Assembly: GCF_016859285.1 (NCBI RefSeq)
Contig: NC_053407.1
Span: forward strand, 22,098,715-22,162,714
Length of the DNA: 64,000 nt
Reading direction: 5' to 3'
Origin: Xiphias gladius
Lineage: Eukaryota; Chordata; Actinopteri; Istiophoriformes; Xiphiidae
In this document: positions 24,301 through 36,939 of the stretch, in pieces
Position numbering within the stretch: the first letter of the stretch is position 1
Layout: every line of letters starts with the position of its first letter
Position numbers and translations under genes: made by a program
Notes under the pieces: model-generated
Database searches by the model: none
Told to the model about the DNA's origin: nothing
The model's input: only the letters and a program-made list of their open reading frames with translations

Positions 24301-25140
24301 AAGACATTTTACCCAAGTGACATAGTATTGCTATATTTAATTCACACAAATGCAAGTTCGGTTTTGATAACATAAGCGTCTGTGGTGAAGGTCTTTGTAT
24401 GTTCTTCAGGACACAAAGACTAGTAACAAGACGAGTTTGCAGCCATGCTAGCAGCTGTTTGAGGTTGAAATTAGTGACGGCGGTGCTTTGAGCTAAATGC
24501 TAACCTCAGCATGCTAACATGCTGATGGTCAATAGTTAACGTTGATGTTTATCATGTTACGTAGTTTAGCAAACTTGCCTGCTAACATTTACCATGAGCA
24601 CAAAGAACAGCTGAGGCTGATGGGAATGTCATTAGTCTCAGAGTTATTTGGTCATAAACCAAAGTATTGGACAAATTATAATTTTGAACCGATGATGGTG
24701 CTAGAGGTGAAGTCAGGGGGATCACCAAAGTTGTTAGACTACATCCTCTGGGGACCATTTTTGTCATCCCATAGCTGTTTGTATTCAGCTTAGACCAAAG
24801 TAGTGAACTGAGCAGCAGAATGACATTGCCATCCATGCAGCCATGCCTTCAGTGTGGCTAAAACACAAGCCAAACTATTAGTCTGTCAAACAGTGAAGGA
24901 TCTGAGACGGGTAGGTATCACATGGGATTTGCTGTAGCCTTGAGTAGATGAATTTTTTTTCTTTCTGTATCTGATGTAAGGTTCTATTCTCTATATGTAA
25001 ATGACAAAATACAAAAGCTCATCCATTTTTTTTTATTGTACACTGTGTATTTTAGTTATTAATATTAATATCTGTCTCAACAGGTCCTGTCCGAGCTTAA
25101 AGGGGTGGTCAAAAGCATATCGCTGGATTTTCAGCTGTAG
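18305..25140 (+). CDS. irak4: Interleukin-1 receptor-associated kinase 4 (11 coding exons)
   Basis: Serine/threonine kinase of the Myddosome: its death domain binds MyD88 below Toll-like and IL-1 receptors, and it then activates other IRAKs toward NF-kB. Coding exons: 18305-18465, 18598-18743, 19730-19885, 20609-20772, 20851-20915, 21329-21443, 21528-21637, 21949-22135, 22668-22730, 23143-23307, 25084-25140. All junctions are GT-AG and in phase, giving 1389 nt (462 aa; human 460). The death domain covers residues 1 to about 105 ([20 protein letters not shown]), followed by a Ser/Pro-rich linker and the kinase domain from about 165. The P-loop is GEGGFG at 185-190, the catalytic lysine is K205, the helix-C glutamate is E225 and the IRAK-type tyrosine gatekeeper is Y254. 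HRD is at 301-303, DFG at 321-323 and APE at 349-351, so all catalytic residues are intact. Orientation next to twf1 matches human synteny. Confidence 0.96.
20172..20440 (+). repeat. Dispersed teleost repeat, copy 1, in irak4 intron 3
   Basis: Starts with GCAGTGGTGGAAAAAC and TTTTACTTAAGCAAAAGC, contains AAGTCCTGCATTC and AAAGTA-type runs, and ends near AGTAGGTGAGTAAATGTAG. The same signature words in the same order occur at 35255-35605. I recognise this as the very common fish element whose ends read like GTGGAAAGTAACTAAGTACATTTACTC. It is non-coding. Confidence 0.6.
23471..23751. mobile_element. MITE-like element with 11-bp terminal inverted repeats, irak4 intron 10
   Basis: The left end GGTAGCAAAAT (23471-23481) is the exact reverse complement of the right end ATTTTGCTACC (23741-23751). 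Between them lie about 280 bp, richer in GC than the intron, with repeated GGCCC/TGGCCC words (TCTGGCCC, GGGCCAGACTTGGGCC, TGTGGCCC) that are themselves partly self-complementary. It has no transposase frame, so it would be non-autonomous. The overlapping open frames (for example 23107-23658 minus) are by-products. Confidence 0.55.
24430..24845 (+). repeat. Dispersed repeat family A, copy 1, irak4 intron 10
   Basis: Contains alternating CATGCTAAC/GCTAAC words followed by a segment shared with 49420-49690: GAGGCTGATGGGAATGTCA, TTTGGTCATAAACCAAAGTA, TTGGACAAATT, then GATGGTGCTAGAGGTGAAG and TCAGGGGGATCACCAAAG. Both copies lie on the same strand. The shared minus-strand text [11 protein letters not shown] in the spurious frames of both copies confirms the common origin. 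I recognise it as a frequent perciform interspersed element; it encodes no protein. Confidence 0.65.
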
Positions 25141-25700
25141 CATCTTAGAGAAGATACGGGATATCTGAGCCGGCTCCAATCAGTGCACAGACTGATAATT
25201 ACTGTACATTTCCTTCTCAACAGTTGTATATAAATGAATGTTGCTTGTTGTCTGTGACAAAGAAGAATTTTTGTATCAGTATCTTTTTCTATAATAATTA
25301 ATAGAATTTGTTTTTACTTTATTTTAAATAATTCACTATATTTTTGGTAAGAAGCATATAGCTAAGTTTTTACAGTTGTAACAGTTACAGAAGTACTGCA
25401 GTATACTGAAATATAATTAAGCATTTTGTGAGGCTGTTACGTAATAAGGTTTGATGGCTTAGTATCTTGAAAAGGCAGAAAACAATTTTTCTTAATATTG
25501 CTTTTCTCGTGCATTTATTGTGAAGACAGTAAAAGGAAAACAATGAATGAAACAAAATGTGTGATTTAAATATTTTTATTTTTCTTCTTTTAAAAGAAAG
25601 ATTTGTAAGAAAACAAATAAGACCAAACATGATTTTTTTTTTTTCTTATAATGACACTGTATGAATATAAAGGGGATTTCCCTTCAAACATGAGGTGAGC
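25141..25700 (+). other. irak4: irak4 3' UTR, convergent with twf1
   Basis: AT-rich sequence after the irak4 TAG. I see no canonical AATAAA on the plus strand here; only a weaker AATATA-type hexamer occurs, near 25674. The minus strand does carry AATAAA (TTTATT at 25575-25580 and at 25514-25519), so the twf1 transcript may end inside this interval. Confidence 0.35.
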
Positions 25701-26624
25701 GTAGTAGTTTGTCTAATATTAATCAGCAGACCAGTGGATGTTGCAACATTTTGATCAAGGTACTTATAGAACTCCCTTGCCTATCCGGTTGCTTGGCTTT
25801 CCCTCTCATATGGGAACCAGCAAAATTTGAGTAGCTTCCTCTTAGTGAAGGCTGAGGATGTATCGATGTAATATTTCTGGAAGCCCCTGTTCTTTCCACT
25901 GTGATCCTCACCTACACTGACAATCACCAGAACAGACCAGACTCTCTTAATCATAGAGCATCACACAGCTACAATATGTACATTTACAGCACTTGCATAG
26001 AAAAATAAGTTTCTCAGCAGATGATTCTTCATGTAAACCACAGTTATATCAAAAAAGAAGTAAATTTCCAATATAAAATGTACTGTTAAAATGAATCAAC
26101 AGACACAAGTGGGATACTTATATCTTTTCTGTTTTGGAGCACCTCATTGTGCAAACAGTAGGAGACAAATGTAAAAGACATTAAACAGGGAAACATGAAT
26201 TGACACAGACTGAAGGAATGCAAGTTAAGAATTCGAGCATGTGAACTCAAAATGGGGAAATTTCATCATATTGGCGCAAGTTCACAGTCGCACTAACATT
26301 TTTTAAGTCTCAGCTGGCAACGATGAAAAACCTCAAGTTTGACTTGTTTGGGCCTCTTTGAATCATTGTGAATTAAGTTTGGTGAATGTACTAACATACA
26401 TAAATATGCTTCCATTTGGCAAGCTACAAATGGAATTTCTGAAGTGTGTCACTGCTCAGTTGTCCTTGGCGTGCATAGTTGGCTCTCTGGGTGACATGTG
26501 GGAATTTGAGGTTGTCGTCTTATTCTTTTAAACAAGCGTGTCAAATATGATTTCCCCCATCACAGGAATGTTCCACTGTGGAACTTGCTCAGGGTGGAGG
26601 TGGTGGTCGGGTGCTGAGGTCTGT
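25560..26624 (-). other. twf1: Probable twf1 3' UTR
   Basis: Lies downstream of the twf1 TGA (26627-26625). The nearest canonical minus-strand AATAAA I can see is at 25580-25575, which would make a 3' UTR of about 1.05 kb overlapping the probable irak4 3' UTR. No other gene-like signal lies between the two stop codons. Confidence 0.4.
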
Positions 26625-29600
26625 TCAATCTTCCTCCTCTCCGTCTGCGGGTGGTCGGGTGATGCGGCGGACACCCCTCTTCCCCGCAGGGCCTTTGGGT
26701 TTGGCAAAGGCCTGCTTGTGTGCATGCTGCTTGGGATGCACCTCCTCATACAGGAAATCGCTGGTCAGTTCGTCCCCATTATCGATCTCCAACTGGAAAA
26801 CAGAAAGAAAATATAAGCAGATGAACCAGACTGTAAAACTGACTTCAAATCATACTCTTAAAAGGAATATATGTACTTTTTGGCCATTACAGGATGTTTT
26901 TGATGTCCATCAGTTACAAATACCATTTCAAAAGTCTGTACGATCCATACCACTCACACTACCTCATGAATTTACTTGTCAAAACTCATTCTCAGTCAGC
27001 TTCAGAAAGTTGTAATGGTTTTGGTTATTTCATATTAGACATTTGTTCCTTGTCTGTACTTTCTCACTGGTTGGAAGTGAGCAAGGCTAATAGGAAAAGT
27101 GATGCTACGTGCTTTTGTGCATAAACAAACATTAAGCATATTTGAATGAAAATCCAGTGATAGTCACTTCCTGGTCAATCAAATCTGATCAAACTAGGGC
27201 TACAACTAACAACTATTTTAGTTATCAAGGAATTTGCTGATTATTTTCGTCATTTATCGAATAATCGTTTTGTCTATGTCAGAAAATAATATAATAAATG
27301 TCCATAATTTATTCAAATAGCTTGTTTTATTCAACTAACAGTCCAAAATGCGAAAATGTTCAATTTACTGTCATATATGACAAAGAGCAGCACATCTTCA
27401 CATTTGAGAAGCTGGAACTAGTGAATGTTTGGTATTTTTGCTTGAAAAATGACAAACAATGAATCCACTATCAAAATAGCTGCAGATTAATTTACTGTCA
27501 ATTGACCAATTGTTGTAGCTCTAGATGAAGCCACACCCACACAGTCTTGACAAGGCAAGACGAATTTTTTTTTTTTTTAACTTTAACTTTTATTATTGCT
27601 GCTTTAGTCATGAAGATACATAGTCGAGCTTTAAACCAAAGTTTTCCAAAGTTTCTGTCAAAAATGATCCAGATTCTTATGGTGTTAACCACAACCTGTT
27701 ACCATGGTAAAATGTTTCTTACCTTTTTCTCAATCTCAATCCGGAGGTTGTTTTCCACCATGTCCACCAAAGGATTTTTGCAGCTGGAATACAGCATCCT
27801 CTCTCGGATGCTACACTTGTACCCGGGCATAGAATAGATGAAGACTGCAAAAGCAAAAAGGACAATGAGAGGAACGGACACAAAGTACCATCCAAAGCAA
27901 CATTAAAAAACTACAGAAATAACAGGGGGTATGTCAGCTGTTCGTGATCACTTGTGAGAATCTATTCACCTATGGACTCCAAGTAGTCGCCTTCGTGGGA
28001 ATGTTTGTAGAGGAAGAAGTGGTAACGTGCAGAATCTTTAGGGATTCTCATTGGCAGGTCTTTCAACTCTGTCGGCTCAGTGCTGCACAACCGAATCAGC
28101 TCCTGTTCAGCGTCTACTTGCTGTTGACAAAGGAAATAAAGAAAATAAAAAAAGTTACTCTCATGGTGGGTGATGTGCGCATGTGATCACAAAGTCCCTG
28201 CTTTGAATTCCAGACCATAAGGGAAATCTGGGTGTGGACAGTGAATAACAAACCATTCCCCCTCCATCTCAGGTGTGTCTGAATAAAACACTTATTTAAC
28301 AGTTGCTTGTGTGCTGCTCAGCGGTCGCCAGTGAGCCTTCAGTGGTTAAGAGAACAAAACATACTGCTTTCTGGAAAAGCTTTTAGGCTAGCAAACAAAA
28401 AGGGAACCGAGACAAGGTCGCAAGAGTAACAATTATTCCTTTGTACTTTGCACTGATCTGATCTGGTGACACAAAAGCTTTGAATTTCAATGAGAAGAAC
28501 TGACACAAAGGCTTTTTGGGCAAAAGGATCCATTGTGTCAGTCTGTAAACAACTCCTGACCAAAAACGTCTCCATCTCTCCAAACATATAAGATAAAAGG
28601 CAGAGAATGTATTTGCTTATTCAGGTTATTGACCTGGCAAAGGTTGCATTTTCACCAATGATTTGCTCCTAGGAACTCACCAGTTGCACATAGTTTATTT
28701 TCTTGTCTCTAAAATGTTCAAGTGCTGCAACAGCATCTTTGTGAATAGGGAAAGCCACTCCCTGCAGAGTCTGCTGCTTGGTGTCCACACTGATGTCCGT
28801 CTGCACCTGAACACACCACAAACATACCAGAAAAACATGAGTCACTTAAGCCTTCTGTTCTCCCGCCATGGTCACTATCACACACTAAACAAAAACAGCT
28901 GTGTTAATGAGATCATTAATTAGGCTGATCAGTGCATTACTTAGCAAATATTTGCTTTCAAATAAACACATGGGTTGTATTAATATGAATACATTAACAT
29001 AAGTATATTCTTTATTAATATGCACATTTATGCAGAAACATGCTCCAACACCTAAATAAATTACTGAATCTACAGAGAGAACCTGTGGTATACAGCACTT
29101 AGGCCATTTCTATTTTCTTCTAAGTTAAGAAAGTTCTTGACTTGTTATTTTCACAAGACTGTGATTATATATACACACACACGTCCAGATGCTACTATGA
29201 CCACATTATGCTGACATGCTTGTGGCCTACGTCATTATGCTGACTATTCGAAGTTATGGGCAGAACAAATGTTACTCTTAAATTCAGCTCTTTTCTTTAA
29301 ATTCAGTCACGTGAGGGGACAAACCAACGTTCTTTCAAAGCATTCACAGGTTTCCACTGGAGATTTTGGTGTCCTAACGACTTGTGAAATAGAATAAATG
29401 TTCGTTTTTTTAGTATAAAGATTTACAAGTGCAACAAGCAGCCTAAATGCTGGAGCATGATGATTACAGATGAGGTGCTTGTATCGGAAATGACGAGGCA
29501 CCTCCACAACAATCACAGAAAACTGGAAACGTTGGGAGGATTACACTGATGGATTGTATCTATTTTTAGAACCCTGTTCACACAAAATGAAATGCCGTGC

Positions 29601-32600
29601 AAACATGATTGAGCCTCCGATGTAGCAACCTCGCATACCAAAAGGGATTGTGGGTCTTTTATCCATCTGCTTAGTAAGAGGCAGGAAGTCTCCAAGGCAT
29701 GCCAATGATAAATATTTTCAAAGCCTCTTTTTCATCCAGGCGGTACAGATTAATGGTATATTATCTTGCTTCAGCAGCTGGTCAAGTGGGACGAGCACAA
29801 ACCTCACTCCCCATTTGCTGTGCTGCTTTTAATTGACCATACTTTGGAGAGGGACTGTGCTGTTCAAAGCACTTCCATATATGGTAAGAAAGACAGTTCT
29901 TGTTAATGCGGCAGACTGGGAGGGCAGCAATCAGAACAGGTTGTTTCTCAAAAGAAGACGAGTTAATTCGGGTTCATTCGCAGGAATAAACCAACAAACC
30001 ACCAAAGTATGAAAAGTGAAACTTCACATGCTGCTTTTTTTCCCACTTTCTGTCTGGTGGAGTCTATCTGGGCATAGCCCTACAGTGTTTCACATCAGCA
30101 GTGTAAATACTCTGCCGGCGTCATCAGCAGCAAGCAATGGGTGTCATATTACAGTATTTCTCGGTCTTATCACTGCTACCGACAAAGGCAAAGCACAATG
30201 ATACCGCTCACCTGTGCTCCATGCAGAATCACTGCCAGGTACTCAAAGCTACAAAGCCGTGTCATTTGCACATAGCTCTCTCAACACGGAAATATGAGAC
30301 ATGAACACTCATCAAGGGCTCTTCTTTAACCACTTTGTTGCTCAGGCTGAACAAGGTTTACGGCTGTAAAACAAGACTTTTTAAATGGCGCTATGAGGTT
30401 GAGCTGTACAAGCCTAATAGATTCCTCCCTGCATACAAACTGCCTCTCTAGTGCACCAGCATCTTTGCACAGTGTTGATACTGCCGGGCAAGAATATGCA
30501 GACGTGCACTGCTGCTGACCTTGTGTTGTTTGGAAGGATGCATCGCTGGCCTTCATTGATACTCTGTATCTGATACTACTGTGTCTGGTGGGATTTAAAG
30601 CTTACAACACAGGACATGTGATTAGGAGGAACACTGCTGTGAGCTGAGGTAAGCTTTTTTTCCCCCCCATCAACTGAAGCCTCAGTGTTTGAGGATGACG
30701 TAGTGTCACCCCTTTTCAGAACTGAAACAGAGAACAAGCCTAATCCAAACCCACTTCAGAACACATCACGCCACACAACCTGTCGACAGACTGTGTACAC
30801 AAGCACTGAAGTACATTATTTCCCCTAAGATGATCTCAAATGGAAACGATGACCGAGAGAAGAAATCTCAATTACTTGTCTGAGTTTTTGTGTTTGCTTG
30901 TACGTGTGTATTTTTACCTCGTTTAGTTTAATCTGCCTCAGTTCCTCCTCTGCTGCAGTGAGGGGCAGGGGAGCCGCCTGAGAGGTCAGATATTTCCTGT
31001 ATCCACTGAGATTCAGATCATCCTGAGGGCCAAAATAAATGGTACGATCATACATCACACAGCAACACAGACTGACACACTAATACATCATTGCTCAGAT
31101 CAGCAGAACGTCTAAGACTGAAGCTTAACATGTTAAAATAAGGCTTCCAATGCTTTTCGAGTGATGCTTAAGTGCATAAAAGAGCCTTTCACATCATTTC
31201 AAGCGTTGTTGTATGATCAATCTGACAAACCTTAGTGGTAGCGAAAATCTCATCCTTGATGTGTCCACCTCCAAACTCTTTTTTCAGTGTGGCTCTGGTA
31301 GCAGCATATAACATTTTATGTCGCACCTGTTAAGAATATGAAGAAAATGTTTTTCATTCAGAAGGCTTGTTTAAAAAAAAAAAAAAAAAATTAAGACATT
31401 TTTTAAATGGCCTGGAATTTTATTTATCTTTTTCTTCTCTCTTTTTGCTTTGTTATGAGTTTTTATTACGGTTTCTTATAGAAATAATAAAATAAATAAT
31501 ACAGTATGGAAAAACAGGCATTCATGTTATACGCCTGAATATAACTAATTGTGCTTCATGGTTGCTTATATTCTTGCAACCACTTCACTGAATAAAGGTG
31601 ACCTGTGTGCATAAACAAAGTTTTGGTTTACATTCAGTGTTATCAAGCAAAATGCACTGTGTGAATCCTTGAGGTCTAACAAACGTGTTGAATCCATTTC
31701 CTCCCTCACAGGCCAATAAGCCAATTTGATCATTTTGAAATCTGAATTGTTTACATCCATATGTAGTTGCTAAAAAAAAAAAAATCTTCTCCCTTCCTTT
31801 TGCTGGTGCCTTAGAACATTTCTTGGTGGTAACATTAATTTTAGATTACAAAAACTATTAAAAAGGGCAACCCTATCATGAACACATTGCTCCATTGTGC
31901 TACTAGTGGTCAAAAACTCCACAGGGTACCTTTAAATGCCCCCTGAAACTTGTGATTTTATTTCATTCATTTATTATTTTATTTTATTTTATTTTATTTT
32001 ATTTACAGTTGACTTGACATTTCAAATCAAAAATTAGACCTCACTTTGTCTAAACCAAAAGTGAACACACTAAACGAATTCAGTCAGGACAGCAGCATGC
32101 AATGGTTGTGAAATGATTTTTGCAACTTCCAGACAAGCCTCAACCTGAAGCCCTCTGCTTTGAGCTGGAGGGAAGGAATGTTAAGCTCAACTCTGTCTTT
32201 CAGAAAGCGAATTTTAGCTCAGTTCCACCATAGAGTTATAGAGCTACAAAATCCTGCATGGCATTTTATTTTGGCACTGGCCTCTACTTGCAACATTCCT
32301 CTTTCCACTGCTACAGAAACAGCATTTGAATGTCTATTCGTCATGGCTATTTTGAATCGTTGTGACTCTACACTACAAGTGGTTCATCAAATTTCAGTGG
32401 AACCAAATGACAATAACTTAGGTGACACTGTATGAGTCCAGAACACAGCAAACACAAAAATCCCAAGGAAATAACAAGGAAAAACACAATGTGATCATCC
32501 TATATCACCTAAAAGAACTAACAGGGAGAATTTTAAGTCAGAGATGAGATGTTTAGGGTGAGCACCATGTTATTTGGCAAACACCATAATTTACTTATAT

Positions 32601-34821
32601 TTAGATTTCAAGAGGTCTGGTAGGAAATAATGAATGCACCGATGCCGACATTTATCCAGTTTTTCATCTAGCATACAAAGAATTGCTGCCTTGATGTGGT
32701 AAGCCCCACCCATCTGACACTCAAAGCAGAGGAGGGCAAATGCCATGTAGTGTGGACAGCTATTCATTAAGACCGGCAGTTTTCTTACAGTAGAGTGGTC
32801 TGGTGACCAGGCCAGGAAGATCCACTCGTAGCCCTGGTTGTTAGCGGAGTCCAGCCGGTACAGAATGTAGCAGGGCACGTCATCCTCCAGGAGAGGCAGC
32901 ACTAAGGAGTCATACTCCTGGTCCCACTTCTTTGATGCTTTTCTGGTGGCCCCCAAAGTCAACTGCTCTGGAAGGCAGATGTGTGCGACACAAATTTCAG
33001 CAGTGCATGGGCTTGGTAGTCATGCTGACATTCTAATGTCAGCCTTTGCAGAGATTTGGGTAGAAGCATGAATTAGTAATTTTCTTGGCAGCGGAAGCCG
33101 TAAACAAACTCTGGGACACTGCTTACCATCCTCAATGATGATCTTTAAGACTCGATATTGGTCTCCGCTCTTGGCACTGGCAAAGATATCCTTTACATCA
33201 TTACCCGCTGAAAAAACAGACAGTGAAGGGTTCTGTTTTAATCTGTTTTAAACAGATGCTTGCTTGACAAGATCGCACTCTTGCTAATGTGGCCATTTTA
33301 AGCCCTGGATTCTACATTTGCATCTAAAAGCTTGATGAATCTTAATAACCTGTGAAAACAACCAAACATTAGACATTATACAAAGAATATACAATTATTC
33401 TCGCACATGAATTTAATAACACATGGCAGAATAACAAGTATCCATTATATTTCGCTTTTAAACACGCTCTAAGGAACTCCATGTTCCTATATCTGGGCAA
33501 CAAATAAACAAAATCTGAACTGCAAAACACTACATTTTATTATAATTTATGATAACCAGAAGACAAAGCAGCAACACTACAATTTGTTAGCTTTCAGGGT
33601 TTTGCTCGGGAACACTTCAGGAGTACTAATGTGACTGACGGCTGACAACCTTTGACCCAAAACCCGGGCCTAATAACACTTGTCTCCAATTTGCATTCAA
33701 ACTAGCGTCTTAATGATTTTTACTTGCGGTGACTCTGCAGTTTTCCATCCTGCCAAAGCTTGAGAACATGCCCAACTAAAAATATATGTAAGACTAAAAT
33801 ATGATTGCTTGTTTGTTTTTTTTTAAGATAAAACATGCAGGAGGGTTGAATGGCAAAACTGTTTCCTATGACACGGACAGGAAGGTAAATGGTTAGAAAC
33901 CATAATACATTTTAAACATTTTCAGCTATACATGGGTGCTGTGTCTATAAATGGAAACCGTTTACTAAGAATAGGTATTGCATTGGGCTCTGCACAAATG
34001 TAAAAAATTAGCTTAGAGTTTTGAGGGAAAAACTTGTGTCTTTTCCAGAATAACTACACTAATTATGACAGGTGGAGAATATAAACACACATAGGCTCAA
34101 CACAACTGATAATATTCAAATTTACATTTAAGATAATTTATATAAAAGACCTGTTTTGAACGGTGGCCTGGGCTTAGTACAGACATTTACAATCGCTACA
34201 TCTCCCTGTCTGTTATTAACTCAGCTAAATTGCATATTGTTTTACTTCGGGCTAAACAAAATTGTGACCACAGACTTTAAACAATTCCGCGCCTCTACTG
34301 CCATACATAACAGGGCGTCCCGCCCTACTGAAATCCATTTTTCACTGAAATCCAATAACCCAATGCCGGTGGTGCCAGTGGTATTTTTCACATTTGTGGG
34401 AACACCGACCGGTCTGCCAGGCCAGCAGTTTGTTTAAATGAAGGCGTCGCCCATCCATTCAGAAGGCTAAACTAACGTTGCGGGATTTAAGCCCCACATA
34501 GAGCATAAAAGGCTTTTGTAGTGTGAAACAAAGACGGAGTATCCGTGATTTAGGCGGCCCGTACACTGGCTGAAGACTCTTTTGGGATTCATAGTCCTCA
34601 AAGTGCTCAAACAGGGCACCGCTGGTCACACACATCACGGCAGCCCAGAGCTAGCTAGGAGTGGCTAGCTAACTTGACGCTAGCTTCTCGTTGCAATGAA
34701 TTGTTGCAGGTACCTATAGCTCGCCCGGGAAATCACACACTCGCACAACCGGACACACAAAGACAGAGACACTGAAAGCAGAGAAACGCAATCTACCTTG
34801 AATGCCGGTTTGATGTGACAT
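26625..34821 (-). CDS. twf1: Twinfilin-1 (9 coding exons)
   Basis: Actin-binding protein of the ADF-homology (ADF-H) family. It sequesters ADP-actin monomers, acts at barbed ends and binds capping protein through its tail; cytosolic and cortical. Coding exons in transcript order: 34821-34797, 33207-33127, 32967-32789, 31326-31231, 31022-30918, 28806-28681, 28120-27970, 27844-27723, 26792-26625. All junctions are GT-AG and in frame, giving 1053 nt (350 aa, the same length as human). The start MSHQTGIQ matches the family. The first ADF-H domain is at about 4-139 ([39 protein letters not shown]). The second is at about 175-313 ([40 protein letters not shown] at 266-277 on the actin-binding helix). 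The basic tail [14 protein letters not shown] is the capping-protein-binding region. Whether it is the a or b fish paralogue cannot be told from the sequence alone. Confidence 0.96.
27194..27524. mobile_element. MITE-like repeat family B, copy 1 (twf1 intron 8)
   Basis: The ends are inverted: CTAGGGCTACAACTAACAA on the left and TTGTTGTAGCTCTAG on the right. Internal text includes ATCGAATAATCGTTTTGTC, CAATTTACTGTCATAT and TTGAGAAGCTGGAACTAGTGAATG. I recognise it as the abundant fish element with ends like AGGGCTGCAACTAACGATTA. Related copies are at 39526-39808, 47649-47810 and 60637-60940. No coding capacity. Confidence 0.65.
31975..32004. repeat. (ATTTT)n pentanucleotide repeat, twf1 intron 3
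   Basis: About six ATTTT units in the intron between twf1 coding exons 3 and 4. Confidence 0.85.
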
Positions 34822-34860
34822 TGTGTCTTTCGTCGGATAAAGGGCTGGTGCAGCTGATCA
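34600..34860 (-). promoter_or_regulatory. twf1: twf1 5' UTR and promoter region
   Basis: The twf1 ATG (34821-34819) is followed after 25 nt by a donor. Sequence around 34540-34860, which covers the first exon and the start of intron 1, is richer in GC and CpG than its surroundings. Upstream of the ATG the DNA becomes AT-rich by 34940, so the core promoter is confined to about 100 bp before the low-complexity tract at 34944-35245. The transcription start was not resolved. Confidence 0.35.
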
Positions 34861-34943
34861 GGCGAAACCAGGGCAGAGAAGCAGGAAGAGAACTACATCG
34901 ACAAGACCCACCCCAAGTGTGTCGTCATCAACATCGAAATCAC

Positions 34944-35245
34944 ATTTTTTATTTATTTATTTATTTATTTATACATACATATATCGATATATACATATCT
35001 ATCTATCTATCTATAAATATATATATCTATCTATATATCTATATTACATATCTATATATTTATATACATATCTATAAATCTATATATCTGGATATATAGA
35101 TATAGATATAGATATATAGATATATATATGATATATCGATATATATATGATATATAGATATATATATATGATATATAGATATATATATACACAGATATAT
35201 AGATAGATATATCTATAAATATATATATATATATCTATATATAGA
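34944..35245. repeat. TTTA microsatellite and long AT/GATA tract
   Basis: A (TTTA)n run at 34944-34971 passes into about 270 bp made almost only of ATAT, ATCTATCT and GATATATAG words. It includes many self-complementary steps such as TATATCGATATATA. This can form cruciforms and is prone to length change. It lies just upstream of twf1. Frames seen in it, such as 34815-35099 plus, are artefacts. Confidence 0.85.
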
Positions 35246-35254
35246 TTAAGATAT

Positions 35255-35600
35255 ATATCAAAAGTAAAAGTCCTGCATTCAAAATCCCATTAAGTAAAAG
35301 TATGCAGTGTATTATTGGATTACTATGCATAAACTTGTAAGCAGCATTTTAACGTGGTAGTCCCTGGTCGAGAAGGGGACGATTTTAAATACTTCATACT
35401 TAAAATCGTGCAGTTCGATCTGTATCAATGCATCATATTTTATAAGCTTATCATTTCTTTTTTACGCTAGATCTGAATCTGCAAAGTAACTAGTAACTAT
35501 AGCTTTCAGATATAAAAAAAAGGTCAGTATTCACTTCTTAAATGTAGTGGAGTAGAAGTATCATAAGCACAGTATGTGAGTAAATGTATTTCTCCACTGA

Positions 35601-35605
<5 letters not shown>
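35255..35605 (+). repeat. Dispersed teleost repeat, copy 2 (between twf1 and tmem117)
   Basis: Shares with 20172-20440 the words AAAAGTCCTGCATTCAAAAT, TAAGTAAAAGTATGCAG, GTAGTGGAGTAGAAGTAT and the terminal TATGTGAGTAAATGTATTTC, in the same orientation. It is non-coding and appears full length apart from its left end, which merges into the AT tract. Confidence 0.6.

Positions 35606-35630
<25 letters not shown>
35603..35630. repeat. (ACT)n trinucleotide microsatellite
   Basis: About nine uninterrupted ACT units directly after the right end of a dispersed repeat. It gives rise to leucine- or valine-run frames on the two strands that are not genes. Confidence 0.9.
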
Positions 35631-35635
<5 letters not shown>

Positions 35636-36655
35636 AGGCTAGACTACCAAGCAGGCAATGCAGACAACTGCCCTGACTACCCCGAGGGGCCCAAATGGTC
35701 CCTGTTCCACTGTCTTTCAATTGGTTATACACAATTTTATCAATTTCAAACTAAATTAAGAATTTGCACTCCTTAAAAACTACATCAAATAAGGCACATC
35801 CTTAATGATAACTAATCCTGTTATCCAGTCTTTGAGGGAGGGCCTGTGTCAAAATCTGGTAAGACTTTATCATAGTGTCTCTTGTGCACACATGGGGAAA
35901 ATACCACAATCAAGTCGTGTTCATTCAAATATCAAATTAACTGACACACATAAAAGGCCAGGTGGTACTAAATCGCAAGAGTACTGGCTGGTTCCCTGGT
36001 CTCTGTGTGGACTACACAACAACTAATATAATACAATACAATATAACACGTAAACGGTATCGGCCTTTATTAACAATCGTCGTTGGTATTTGTTTGCTTA
36101 ATCACTAAACTACGTACGTATGTGATTTTATATAAAAATTAAAGAAAGTCTGTGGTCAGTGATAACGGGGAGATTTCCGCCTCTCGTGGCAGCAGATCTT
36201 ATTTGGCGTGACATCCCGCAACATCTGGAAGCCACCGGGTTTTCCTGTCTCTGTCCTGTCCCACCTCCGCCTCCTCAAAAAAATAAATAAAAGAACGAAC
36301 TGATTTTATAGCAGCGAAATCATCCTGTCACCAAGGGGAATCTCAGCTCTGCGTCAAGCGCGGCAGACACAGCTGGAGTCATACCGGAAACGATATGAAG
36401 CCGTCTTCAAAATAAGGGTGCGTAGCGTGTCTCTTTACAACAAAACTAAGTCCAGTGCCACAGCTAAAGCTGGTATTTAAGCAATACATAACACAGTAAT
36501 AGTTCAAACGAGAGCCATATTTAAATGTCCTAATGTCAACGTCAGTTAAACCATACAAAAGAGTCTAACCTTTACACCGGTAGTCAATGAGCAGTCTTTA
36601 ATGGCGTGTTGACCACTTATTTATGAAGGAATTTCAACATTTCAACGGCAACAAC

Positions 36656-36680
36656 AATAAATAAATAAATAAATAAATAC
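36656..36680. repeat. (AATA)n microsatellite
   Basis: Six perfect AATA-type tetranucleotide units in AT-rich intergenic sequence, left of the tmem117 CpG island. Confidence 0.85.
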
Positions 36681-36939
36681 AGGCATTGTACTTATTATAC
36701 AGGAAATAATCCAAACAACATTAAACCATGAAACGAATACATAAAACCTCAAACTAACAACTTAGCCCACATGAAATTATTGACATGAAATTATTTTTAA
36801 ATGGAAAATGGAACAATTTTCACTTGAAAGAGACCCCCCCAGTTTGCATATTTTGGATATTTACTAACAAAAACTTTTTCCGTATTCGTCATGTTTTATT
36901 TTGAAAGGTGCGGGCGGAAGACGTATATTCTTACTGGCT

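Noticed and set aside
34815..35099. 94-codon frame with Ile/Tyr repeats
   Set aside because: It is translated TTTA/ATAT microsatellite.
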